Shown: one piece after another, positions 7,825-14,260 of the stretch
Numbering within the stretch: position 1 is the stretch's first letter
Layout of the letters: each line of letters opens with the position of its first letter
Source: an uncultured Oscillospiraceae bacterium
GTDB lineage: Bacteria; Bacillota; Clostridia; Oscillospirales; Acutalibacteraceae
Direction of reading: 5' to 3'
Length of the DNA: 19,134 bases
Assembly (NCBI GenBank): GCA_902495835.1
Contig: CABUYS010000013.1
Span: forward strand, 1-19,134
Position numbers and translations under genes: made by a program
Notes under the pieces: model-generated
Databases searched by the model: none
Told to the model about the DNA's origin: nothing
What the model saw: the letters and a program-made list of their open reading frames with translations, nothing else

Positions 7825-8172
7825 ATGCCTGGAATAATAAACACAACACCAACAGATTTATGTAAAGCAATAATAGGATACGTCTTGGCAAGCTTTTTAC
7901 CACCCGGAACCGGTGCAATCAAAACCAAATTGACTGATTTTATTTTTAACATATGTAAAGAGCATATTGATAGTCCCAAAACATACTTCGAGAATTTAAG
8001 TTATGAAGAGCAGAATTTTATAAGCCAACATGTAATTAGCCTTAAAAAAACATTTCAAAAATTAACAAAAGAAATTAAGGTATTGGGTTATTTTAAAATA
8101 ACAATTATGGATAAAAAAGTAGCAGATGAATGGATAAAATTTTTTGATAACTTTAAAACACATACCTATTAA
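7825..8172 (+). CDS. small orphan protein, function unknown
   Basis: 115 aa. It is a credible gene: AAGGAGTG lies nine bases before the ATG, a promoter-like pair lies upstream and a clean intrinsic terminator follows the stop. The N-terminal third is hydrophobic (CKAIIGYVLASFLPPGTGAI, about 13-32), enough for one short membrane-associated helix or a buried core. The rest is charged and probably helical (SYEEQNFISQHVISLKKTF, TKEIKVLGYF, ADEWIKFFDNF). There is no signal peptidase site, and only two cysteines (C13, C45). I recognise no family. It is the only gene in this part on the plus strand, flanked by pcrA on one side and IS200-type debris on the other, which suggests accessory or transferred DNA. 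Confidence 0.75.
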   Translation: MPGIINTTPTDLCKAIIGYVLASFLPPGTGAIKTKLTDFIFNICKEHIDSPKTYFENLSYEEQNFISQHVISLKKTFQKLTKEIKVLGYFKITIMDKKVADEWIKFFDNFKTHTY

Positions 8173-8206
8173 ACAGCCATCTACAAACATACTCAAAATA
8201 AATACT

Positions 8207-8247
8207 AAAGCTGAATCCGTTTAATGGTTCGGCTTTTTCTTTTTTTA
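8207..8247 (+). terminator. intrinsic terminator of the small orphan gene
   Basis: Stem AAAGCTGAA(T)CC with GGTTCGGCTTT (8207-8218 and 8226-8236), one bulged T and one G-U, followed by TTCTTTTTTT. It lies about 35 bases after the stop codon. Confidence 0.8.
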
Positions 8248-8597
8248 GATACTTATTTTTCAAAAATTATTTAATAAAGCATGTAAAAAATTTAAATTTC
8301 GATACCTCAAAATCACTATTACTTGAAATTATATACATAATAAACACCCCAGCTAAGCCGGGGGTATTTCTTTAACGGGCGAAGCCATGTTTTAGTAGCC
8401 GCCTCTGAAGGAGACTGATACGGTCCGATACTTGCGAAAAATTCGTTGATTACTATTCATAAATAGGTTTATATTCTTAAAAATATTAACTGTTATCTCA
8501 ATTCATTTTCTAAATATATCTCCTATTTCTAATCTTTATGGTATTTGCAGTTTTACCTTGTATGTAATGAACTTATCTGTTATTCACTTTGGATGTC

Positions 8598-8658
8598 CTC
8601 CTTTTAATGTACCCTTTAAGAGTTTTCAGATCTCTAATCTACTTTACATTAAAAAGAA
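8598..8658 (-). promoter_or_regulatory. leader hairpin hiding the tnpA ribosome site (copy A)
   Basis: A 14-base inverted repeat (8598-8611 with 8645-8658) in which CTCCTTTTAATGTA faces TACATTAAAAAGAA. The RNA arms still pair through G-U. The 3' arm in the minus-strand transcript covers AAAAGGAG, the Shine-Dalgarno of the broken tnpA. Confidence 0.6.
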
Positions 8659-8756
8659 TTTTTATTCTGTCCTTACACCTCTTAAGCTACTACTGAACCA
8701 CGCCGGCTTTCGCGTGGTTTTCTATATAAAAAATGTTAACTGTTATCTCAATTCAT

Positions 8757-8877
8757 CTTCTTTATTTTCTAAATATAGCTCCTATTTTTAATATTTTATA
8801 TTCATAAAGCATTTTGCCACAAATACTATACGGTATTCGTGGTTTAACTTTTTATATGATAAATTTATGTCATTCAT
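8757..8877 (-). pseudogene. truncated tnpA start (copy B)
   Basis: Minus strand: after AAGGAGG an ATG at 8877 opens MNDINLSYKKLNHEYRIVFV, a decayed form of the IS200 TnpA start (usually a KWN.KYHIVF stretch). A stop follows after 27 codons. Beyond it only short similarity remains up to the edge of copy A. The copy A equivalent (near 8590 leftward) has even lost the ATG. Confidence 0.65.
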
Positions 8878-8887
8878 TTTGAATGTC

Positions 8888-8948
8888 CTCCTTTTGATAT
8901 TTTTTTTAGCAGTTTCCAGACCGCTATTATATTCTACATCAAAAGGAG
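8888..8948 (-). promoter_or_regulatory. leader hairpin hiding the tnpA ribosome site (copy B)
   Basis: An 11-bp perfect inverted repeat (8888-8898 with 8938-8948, CTCCTTTTGAT/ATCAAAAGGAG). Its 3' arm in the minus-strand transcript is the AAAAGGAG ribosome site just before the ATG at 8877. The arm sequence differs from that of the element at 3367-4050, but the arrangement is the same. Confidence 0.65.
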
Positions 8949-9016
8949 TTTTTAGGCCCTTCTTACATCGCTTACGCTATAACTTAACCGCGCGGGCTTT
9001 TGCGTGGTTTTCTACG

Positions 9017-9041
9017 TAAAAAGCCACCGATTTTATCGGTG
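9017..9041 (-). terminator. intrinsic terminator of ricT operon
   Basis: Minus strand stem CACCGAT/ATCGGTG (9035-9041 with 9025-9031) with a 3-base loop, then GCTTTTT. The left end of the IS200-type remnant begins directly after this T-run. Confidence 0.8.
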
Positions 9042-9059
9042 AACTTCTTTTTTTAAATA

Positions 9060-9881
9060 TTAACTTTCAGAGATTTCTTTTACTTCATTGATTTTAAATA
9101 TTTTCGGAATTACACTTTCAGTATCTGAATCTAAAGAAACCTTTACTTTGGATTCGATAGTAATGCCTCCGACAACCGTACCGTTTCCTTCAGGCGTAGA
9201 AACACGCGAACCGACAGAAGGCATTTTATTTAAAATATCACGATAAACATCTTCTTCGTATTTAAGACAACACATAAGCCTTCCGCACGTACCCGAAAGC
9301 TTAGTCGGATTAAGCGACATTCCTTGGTCTTTTGCCATTTTTATGGTAACAGGCTGAAAGTCTTCCAAAAAAGTAGTGCAGCAAAGCGGTTTACCGCAAA
9401 AACCCAGTCCTCCCAGAATTTTAGCTTCATCACGTATTCCCACTTGTCTAAGCTCTATTCTCATTCTAAACACATGTGCAAGGTCTCTGACGAGGTTTCT
9501 GAAATCGACTCTAGATTCCGAAACAAAATAAAAAATAACTTTCCTGCGGTCAAACATATACTCTACATCAATCAGTTTCATATTGAGTTTGTGTTCGGCT
9601 ATTTTTTTCTTGCATATTATTTCGGCTTCTTTTTCTTCTTCTTTTTTAGATTCAAGCGACTTTAAATCTTGAGAATTTGCTTTTCTGATTATTTTGTCAC
9701 TTATCGGTGCCTGCAAATCATATTGAAAATCCGTGCACACTACCATAACTTTTCCGCATTCCACACCGCGTTTGGTTTCTGCAATTACCAAATCTCCGCG
9801 TTTAATATCATCTTTTTTGGAATATAAAAAGTAATGAATTTTTCCTATATCTCTAAATCTTACTCCCAAAACTTTTTGCAT
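9060..9881 (-). CDS. ricT: PSP1-domain regulator RicT (YaaT)
   Basis: In Bacillus, RicT forms a complex with RicA and RicF that carries Fe-S clusters, acts with RNase Y in mRNA processing and is needed for sporulation, biofilm and competence. 273 aa from the ATG at 9881 (MQKVLGV), which follows AAGGGAG by seven bases; the frame extends 14 codons upstream without a ribosome site. Visible: the PSP1 core beginning VRFRDIGKIHYF; RDLVIAETKRGVECGKV-like segment at about 29-45; a charged helical stretch; FRMRIELRQVGIRDEAKILGG; then the two conserved Cys motifs GFCGKPLCC and SGTCGRLMCCLKYEE, which supply the Fe-S ligands. The tail (SVGSRVSTPEGNGTVVG) is typical. The ribosome site overlaps the holB stop codon, so the two are translated in tandem. 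RicA and RicF are not in this window. Confidence 0.94.
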   Translation of the reverse strand: MQKVLGVRFRDIGKIHYFLYSKKDDIKRGDLVIAETKRGVECGKVMVVCTDFQYDLQAPISDKIIRKANSQDLKSLESKKEEEKEAEIICKKKIAEHKLNMKLIDVEYMFDRRKVIFYFVSESRVDFRNLVRDLAHVFRMRIELRQVGIRDEAKILGGLGFCGKPLCCTTFLEDFQPVTIKMAKDQGMSLNPTKLSGTCGRLMCCLKYEEDVYRDILNKMPSVGSRVSTPEGNGTVVGGITIESKVKVSLDSDTESVIPKIFKINEVKEISES

Positions 9882-9892
9882 AAATATCTCCC

Positions 9893-10708
9893 TTAAATTC
9901 GCAGGCATGCACAAAAATAACATACAAGCAAATTAAAATTTATATTCTTGTCCGCAAGCTGCGGTAAACGTTTAATTTCTTCCAGATTATCTATAAATTT
10001 TTTTATGTCAAATGAATCAAAACTGCCGTTTGAATACATTTTTAAGAGTTCTGAAATCGTATCTTGAATTATATTCTTTAGTAATTTTCTGTCGTTCGGA
10101 ATTTTTGAAGCGTGAGTCAGTATTCCGCAGACGTCCCTCTCGGAAGCGGATTGAGCCAATTTTTTTGCAATACCTAAAGATTTTGAATCTTCTTCCGAGT
10201 TTAAATCTTTACACAGCCCAAAAATTTGCGAACGAGATTTAACCGTATCCAAAAGAGTGCTTGAAGATTCGCACAAAAGCATAAACACAACTTTTTCAGG
10301 CGGTTCCTCTAGTATTTTTATAAAAGCGTTTTGAGCTTGAACAGTCATGAATTCGGCATTTTTGATTATATAAAATTTATAACTTCCCTCATTTGAAGCA
10401 ATGTATGCGTCATTTCTCACAGAGCGAATGTCTTCTACTTTTATTGATTTCCCTGTTCCTCGCGGGCATATTAAATTAACATCGGGGTGATAGCCGCTGT
10501 TCATCTTTATGCAATCAGAACACTTGTTGCAAGGTTTATCCTCGCTCTTGCACAAAAAAATCTTTGCAACTTTTAATGCCGTTTCTTCGCAAATTTTGCA
10601 GTCGGGGCATTCGAGTATTACGGCGTGAGGAAATTTATGTTCTCTTGCCATACCGCAAAGAACGCTCGAATATGTATCATTATTTTTCATAAAATCTTTA
10701 CTTGGCAC
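9893..10708 (-). CDS. holB: DNA polymerase III delta' subunit
   Basis: Part of the clamp loader that places the sliding clamp on primed DNA. About 271 aa from a GTG at 10708 (VPSKDFMKNN), seven bases after AAGGTG; that site lies in the last codons of darA, four bases away. An ATG at 10651 lacks a ribosome site, and the longer frame to 10747 would overlap darA. The nucleotide site is degenerate (FPHAVILECPDCKICEETA in place of a GKT P-loop), as usual for delta', which does not hydrolyse ATP. The zinc module is present (C-x8-C-x2-C-x2-C in the segment LCKSEDKPCNKCSDC). NAFIKILEEPPEKVVFMLL and the SRSQIF segment (arginine-finger SRC-type motif) are typical. The gene sits between darA and ricT, the same order as in Bacillus. 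Confidence 0.92.
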   Translation of the reverse strand: MPSKDFMKNNDTYSSVLCGMAREHKFPHAVILECPDCKICEETALKVAKIFLCKSEDKPCNKCSDCIKMNSGYHPDVNLICPRGTGKSIKVEDIRSVRNDAYIASNEGSYKFYIIKNAEFMTVQAQNAFIKILEEPPEKVVFMLLCESSSTLLDTVKSRSQIFGLCKDLNSEEDSKSLGIAKKLAQSASERDVCGILTHASKIPNDRKLLKNIIQDTISELLKMYSNGSFDSFDIKKFIDNLEEIKRLPQLADKNINFNLLVCYFCACLRI

Positions 10709-10712
10709 GGTT

Positions 10713-11036
10713 TTACACCTTTTCAAATCTGTCAACGTTAAGAACAAATATTATCGCTCCGCCTGTAGTAACTTCAAACGGCGTCTGAGTAAGCGAAGAA
10801 GGAAAAAACGGAGCTGTATTCGTTACCATTTGCTTTCTTTTGCTGCTGTATTTTGAAATTATATCTATAACTTTATTTGTTTTGTTGTCTTCGACGCCTA
10901 TTATAAGTGTTGTGTTTCCTGACTTCAAAAATCCTCCCGTAGAAGCCATGCGTGTAACTTGAAAATTTTCTTCCGTAAGAGCGTCCATAACAACCGAAGC
11001 GTCGTCTTTGCTCATAATTGCCATTACAAGTTTCAT
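10713..11036 (-). CDS. darA: cyclic-di-AMP receptor of the PII-like DarA/PstA family (YaaQ)
   Basis: A trimeric PII-like protein that binds the second messenger cyclic-di-AMP; its downstream target is not settled. 107 aa from the ATG at 11036 (MKLVMAIM), six bases after GAGGTG; an in-frame ATG three codons earlier is less well placed. The family signature is nearly complete: DASVVMDALTEENFQVTRMA, STGGFLKSGNTTLIIGVED, and the C-terminal GGAIIFVLNVDRFEKV. It is the second gene of a four-gene operon, 36 bases after the decarboxylase-like gene. tmk, which often lies in this cluster, is absent here. Confidence 0.95.
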   Translation of the reverse strand: MKLVMAIMSKDDASVVMDALTEENFQVTRMASTGGFLKSGNTTLIIGVEDNKTNKVIDIISKYSSKRKQMVTNTAPFFPSSLTQTPFEVTTGGAIIFVLNVDRFEKV

Positions 11037-11072
11037 TTTCTGCACCTCTCGATGAATGTATAATTCGTGAAA

Positions 11073-12416
11073 TTATTTTAACACAAGTATTTCAGAAATT
11101 CCATATCTTTTAAGAGCTTCATATTCCGTTTGCCCTATCTTTTCGCCCGGCATAACCACAGGCACACCCGGAGGGCACGGACAAACTATGTCTACCGCAA
11201 TCCTGTTTTTTGAACTGTCAAGGTCTACGTAAACTCCTTCGTGCATAACGGCTTCGCGAATGCTTGCTTTAACTTCGGGCAAAGCAGTATTCATGGCTAT
11301 TTCATCAATCATATCTTTATTGCAACCAGGCTTTGGTTTGACATAAATAAGAGCTTTTTTCAGTCTGCTGAAATCTTCTTTTGTATTAAAGGGAGTCGCT
11401 ATTAAAACCACATATTTTTCGTCGCACATTTCGGGCTCTATTTTATATTTATACAAATGCTCACGAAATTCATAACCGCTGTACCCTATCTTCCAAGTGC
11501 CCAAAACTATCCTCACAGGGTCGCTTATATCATCATTTGGAACATATATTCCTATACTTCGAGCCAAATTTCTTATGTTTTCCACTCTGCGTTCAAGCTT
11601 TAAAAATTCTTTTTCGGCATAATCCCAAAGCCAAGAAAGACAGATATCCATCGAAGCCATTGTCGTATACGAAGGACTCGTCGAACCAAACAAAGCCATG
11701 GCGTTTTTTGCGTTTTTTACAAATTTGCCGTCATTTATATGAAGCCACGCACCTCCCGTAAGAACAGGAAGAGTTTTATGAGCGGAATCCGCACACAAAG
11801 AAGCTCCGTTTGCTATCGGATGAAGATTTTTCGAAGTAAACATCAAATGCGAACCATGAGCATTATCTACCATCACGGGGACTGAGTGAGCACTACACAA
11901 ATCCGAAATTTTTTTAATATCCTGCAAAATTCCGTGATAACTCGGACTAGTTGTATAAAAAGCTTTAAAAGAATTATTATTTGATAACTGTTTTTCAAGA
12001 CTTTTTAAATCAATTTTTTCAGCAAGTAAACTTTCTTTTCCGAAATTACGTTTAATCCACACGGGATTGATATCCAACAGTGCCATAGCCGACACTGCAG
12101 ATCTGTGTATGACTCTGTCGCAAAGTACGTCTCCGCCGTTTCCTGCGGCAAGCCTAAACATGGTTTGTATGCACAGAGTATTTCCCCCACACGAAATTAT
12201 CGACCGTTTTGAATTATAAAGTTTTTTAATATTTTCTTCGGCTTTTGCTATTATCCCCGAAGCTTCATAAAGACTATCTGTTAGCGGCAATTCTGTAAAA
12301 TCAAGGCTCAAAAGGTCACGAGATTTAAAAAAATTCCCTTTATGCCCCGGAGTGTGAAATGATGAACGTCCTATTCGTTTGTATTTTTTCAGTGAGTCAT
12401 ATAAAAATTTTTTCAA
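11073..12416 (-). CDS. Orn/Lys/Arg decarboxylase-family PLP enzyme (YaaO-like)
   Basis: A fold-type I PLP enzyme of the basic amino acid decarboxylase family; the substrate cannot be told from sequence alone (arginine, lysine or ornithine). 447 aa, slightly shorter than Bacillus YaaO (about 480) and without the large N-terminal domain of the inducible decarboxylases. The start is TTG at 12416, eight bases after AGAAGG. Visible motifs: HTPGHK (21-26) at the N-terminus; VMVDNAHGSH (D184 for the PLP ring nitrogen; this position usually reads DEAHG); SAHKTL with the Schiff-base lysine K214; and the C-terminal PCPPGVPVVMPGE. It is first in the operon with darA, holB and ricT; Bacillus yaaO lies close to the same genes. 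A role in polyamine synthesis is likely. Confidence 0.9.
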   Translation of the reverse strand: MKKFLYDSLKKYKRIGRSSFHTPGHKGNFFKSRDLLSLDFTELPLTDSLYEASGIIAKAEENIKKLYNSKRSIISCGGNTLCIQTMFRLAAGNGGDVLCDRVIHRSAVSAMALLDINPVWIKRNFGKESLLAEKIDLKSLEKQLSNNNSFKAFYTTSPSYHGILQDIKKISDLCSAHSVPVMVDNAHGSHLMFTSKNLHPIANGASLCADSAHKTLPVLTGGAWLHINDGKFVKNAKNAMALFGSTSPSYTTMASMDICLSWLWDYAEKEFLKLERRVENIRNLARSIGIYVPNDDISDPVRIVLGTWKIGYSGYEFREHLYKYKIEPEMCDEKYVVLIATPFNTKEDFSRLKKALIYVKPKPGCNKDMIDEIAMNTALPEVKASIREAVMHEGVYVDLDSSKNRIAVDIVCPCPPGVPVVMPGEKIGQTEYEALKRYGISEILVLK

Positions 12417-12446
12417 ATTCTAAACCTTCTTTACAGTCTTAAATTA

Positions 12447-12477
12447 TGAATATATTACTTTTATTTAAGGAATAATA
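12447..12477 (+). promoter_or_regulatory. possible forespore (sigma-G/F-like) promoter of spoVAC
   Basis: TGAATA (12447-12452), 18 bases, AATAATA (12471-12477), about 29 bases before the ATG. It is a loose match to forespore promoters, and there is no good sigma-A pair. In AT-rich DNA such matches are common, so this is weak support; the expected regulation of spoVA genes is the main reason to list it. Confidence 0.25.
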
Positions 12478-12505
12478 TTATCAAAAACAAAGGATGTGAA
12501 CATTT

Positions 12506-12952
12506 ATGAACGTTAGCAAAAAAGAATATTCAAAAATGGCAGGAGACACTTCTCCGGCAAGCCCGATTTGGAAAGACCTTTTTATGGCGTTTATTTTCGG
12601 AGGAGCAATTTGTACACTCGGACAGTTTTTATGCCAAATTTACATGTCAAGTTTTGACCTCGATAAAAAAACAGCAAACACTTGGGTTTCAATCACTTTA
12701 ATAGCTTTAAGCTCACTTTTGACCGCTCTTGACTGGTATGGTCCAATAGCAAAACACGCCGGTGCAGGTACAATCGTACCTATAACGGGATTTTCTAATT
12801 CCATAACCGCTCCCGCAATAGAGTTTAAAAGCGAAGGACATGTTTTCGGAATCGGTGCAAAAATGTTTATTATGGCAGGCCCTGTCATAGTTTTTGGCAC
12901 CATAGCCTCGATGGTTTACGGACTTATAGTATGGATATTTCATTTATATTAA
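12506..12952 (+). CDS. spoVAC: stage V sporulation protein AC
   Basis: Inner-membrane part of the SpoVA channel that moves Ca-dipicolinic acid into the forespore and releases it in germination; SpoVAC itself behaves as a mechanosensitive channel. 148 aa, the usual length; AAAGGATGTG lies before the ATG. Visible: the N-terminal SPIWKDLFMAFIFGGAICTLGQ with the first membrane helix, a second helix around TWVSITLIALSSLLTALDWYG, then the conserved loop AGAGTIVPITGFSNSITAPAIEFKSEG, and C-terminal helices in FIMAGPVIVFGTIASMVYGLIVW. The usual partners spoVAD and spoVAE do not follow. Instead the stop codon is followed by a long array of decayed copies of this gene's last 115 bases. It is divergent from the decarboxylase operon. 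The gene itself looks intact and under selection. Confidence 0.93.
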   Translation: MNVSKKEYSKMAGDTSPASPIWKDLFMAFIFGGAICTLGQFLCQIYMSSFDLDKKTANTWVSITLIALSSLLTALDWYGPIAKHAGAGTIVPITGFSNSITAPAIEFKSEGHVFGIGAKMFIMAGPVIVFGTIASMVYGLIVWIFHLY

Positions 12953-14200
12953 TGCTACAAACATCAGAATTAGTATGAAAATGTTAAAACTCCACAGCCT
13001 TCAGGACTACGGCTTTCATGATTTGCATACTGACAGCATAAATGCTTGATTTATTCACACCATAAACAAGAATATGTTTTTAAAATTATTGCGAAAATTT
13101 TAATTATTAAAGATTTTTATAGTTTTTAAAATCACAGCTCTTATGGTCTACGGATTGATAGAACAGGCGTTTCATTTATATTAATTATTTTGTAAAAATT
13201 ATCATTGAATCGCATGTTTTCGTAATTGGTGCGAAAATGTGTTTATCATTAAAGATTCTTTATAATCTTCATAACTATGACTTCCATAATTTACAGACTG
13301 GCAGCATAAATGCTTGATTTATTCACACCATAAACAAGAATATGTTTTTAAAATTATTGAGAAAATATTTATTATAGCAAAATATTATATTCTGCAAAAC
13401 TATGGCTTTCATAGTCTACGAATTAATGGTGTAGATATTTGATTTATATTAATGCTATGAACAAAAACACTCTTTTGAAGTTAGTATGAAAATGCTTATT
13501 ATTAAAGATTTTTCATAGTCTTTAGAACTATAGTTTCCATAATTTACGAAATTATAGTGTGGATGTTTCATTTATATCAATGACTTCATAAAAATTATCA
13601 TTAAAGCACATGTTTTCGGAATCAGTATGAAAATATTTATCATGAAAATGTCTTTATAGTCTTTAAAGTCACAGATTCCATGGTACACGGATGGGTAGTA
13701 TTGATATTTCATTTATACCATACTACAGACAAGAACACGTTTCGGAATTTGTGTAGAAATATTTATCATTAAATATTTTTCATAGTCTTTAGAACTACAG
13801 TTTCTATGGCTTACCGATTGATAGCATATTTGTAAAAATCATCATTGGATCAAATGTTTTCGTAATTAGTGCGAAGATGTGCCTATCATTAAAGATTTCT
13901 TTATAGTCTTTAAAATCACAGCTCCCACGATCTACGAATTAATGGTGTAGATATTAACTCATATTAATGCTATAAACCTCGGAATTGGTATGAAAATGTT
14001 TATTAGAGAAATTTTATAATCTTCAGAATTACAGACTTTGTGGGTCACAGATTGATAGCACAAGTATTTCATTTATACTAATGCTACAAACAAAAACAAA
14101 TTTTTGAAATTAGTGTGAAAATATTTATTAGGAAAATTTTATAGTCTTTAAAACTATAGACTCCATGATTTACGAAATTATAGTATGAGTGTTTCATTTA
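12953..14200 (+). repeat. tandem array of about ten decayed copies of the spoVAC 3' end
   Basis: Units begin near 12960, 13075, 13215, 13343, 13471, 13611, 13739, 13855, 13977 and 14098, each 115-140 bases. Each aligns to 12841-12960: the last 112 bases of spoVAC plus its 3' flank ATGCTACAAAC. Recurring anchors are TGTTTTCGGAATT, GAAAATRTTTATCATT, TATAGTCTTT, CCATRRTTTACGRATT and TTTCATTTATATTAATGCTA. Every unit is broken by frame changes and stops, so none codes. Units share changes against the gene (for example TATAGTCTTTAAAACTACAG where the gene has CATAGTTTTTGGCACCATAG). Some units (ending near 13213, 13610 and 13854) carry an extra spacer of the TTGTAAAAATTATCATT type. No gene, promoter or terminator is seen inside. 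Confidence 0.9.
13034..13359 (+). repeat. higher-order repeat within the array
   Basis: A 58-base stretch at 13034-13091 is repeated without change at 13302-13359, 268 bases apart, about two basic units. It begins CAGCATAAATGCTTG and ends AAATTATTG. Nearby units are far less alike, so this pair marks a later duplication of a two-unit block. Confidence 0.85.
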
Positions 14201-14218
14201 TTTTTTAAAAATTATTTC

Positions 14219-14243
14219 TGCAACAAAATACTATTTTACTGCA
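14219..14243 (-). terminator. possible terminator of the feo-rlmB operon
   Basis: Minus strand: an imperfect 12-bp stem (14232-14243 with 14219-14230, 10 of 12 pairs) about 18 bases after the rlmB stop. The T-rich tract (AATTTTTTAA) comes some seven bases later, which weakens the call. It separates rlmB from the end of the spoVAC-derived array. Confidence 0.35.
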
Positions 14244-14260
14244 ACTGTATTGCTTGAAAT

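Larger units (their letters stand above)
8340..9016 (-). mobile_element. IS200-type remnant with solo right end and duplicated left part
   Basis: Minus strand, from left to right of the element: a left-end hairpin at 8986-9009 (AACCACGC/GCGCGGTT, one G-U), a leader, a tnpA start broken after about 27 codons, then a second left end (hairpin 8696-8719, AACCACGC/GCGTGGTT) with a second leader and broken tnpA start. It ends in a right end at 8340-8380 with hairpin ACCCC/GGGGT (8346-8365) and TGTTTAT. The right end shares GCCCG, AAAGAAATACC and TGTTTAT with the right end at 3367-3415. Only about 40 codons of tnpA can be traced in each copy, so the structure is MITE-like. The segment 8380-8480 is unmatched; it may contain other hairpins of the right end. 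Confidence 0.7.
8486..9016 (-). repeat. tandem duplication of an IS200-type left end plus tnpA start
   Basis: Copy A (about 8486-8730) and copy B (about 8736-9016) lie head to tail about 250 bases apart. Both carry, on the plus strand, TTAACTGTTATCTCAATTCA near one edge (8486 and 8736), a TCCTCCTTTT ribosome site complement (8596 and 8886) and a left-end hairpin at the other edge. They are clearly diverged, with copy B about 35 bases longer. Confidence 0.8.

Noticed and set aside
8340..8440. tnpB or omega-RNA (guide RNA) locus
   Set aside because: No tnpB fragment is seen. The conserved right-end segment fits a plain tnpA-type end, so a guide RNA cannot be supported.
12640..12943. Minus-strand open frames of 76 and 87 aa opposite spoVAC
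   Set aside because: They are shadows of a clearly conserved gene and have no start signals.
12953..14200. CRISPR-like array
   Set aside because: The whole 115-140 base unit repeats and matches spoVAC; there are no short constant repeats with unique spacers and no cas genes.
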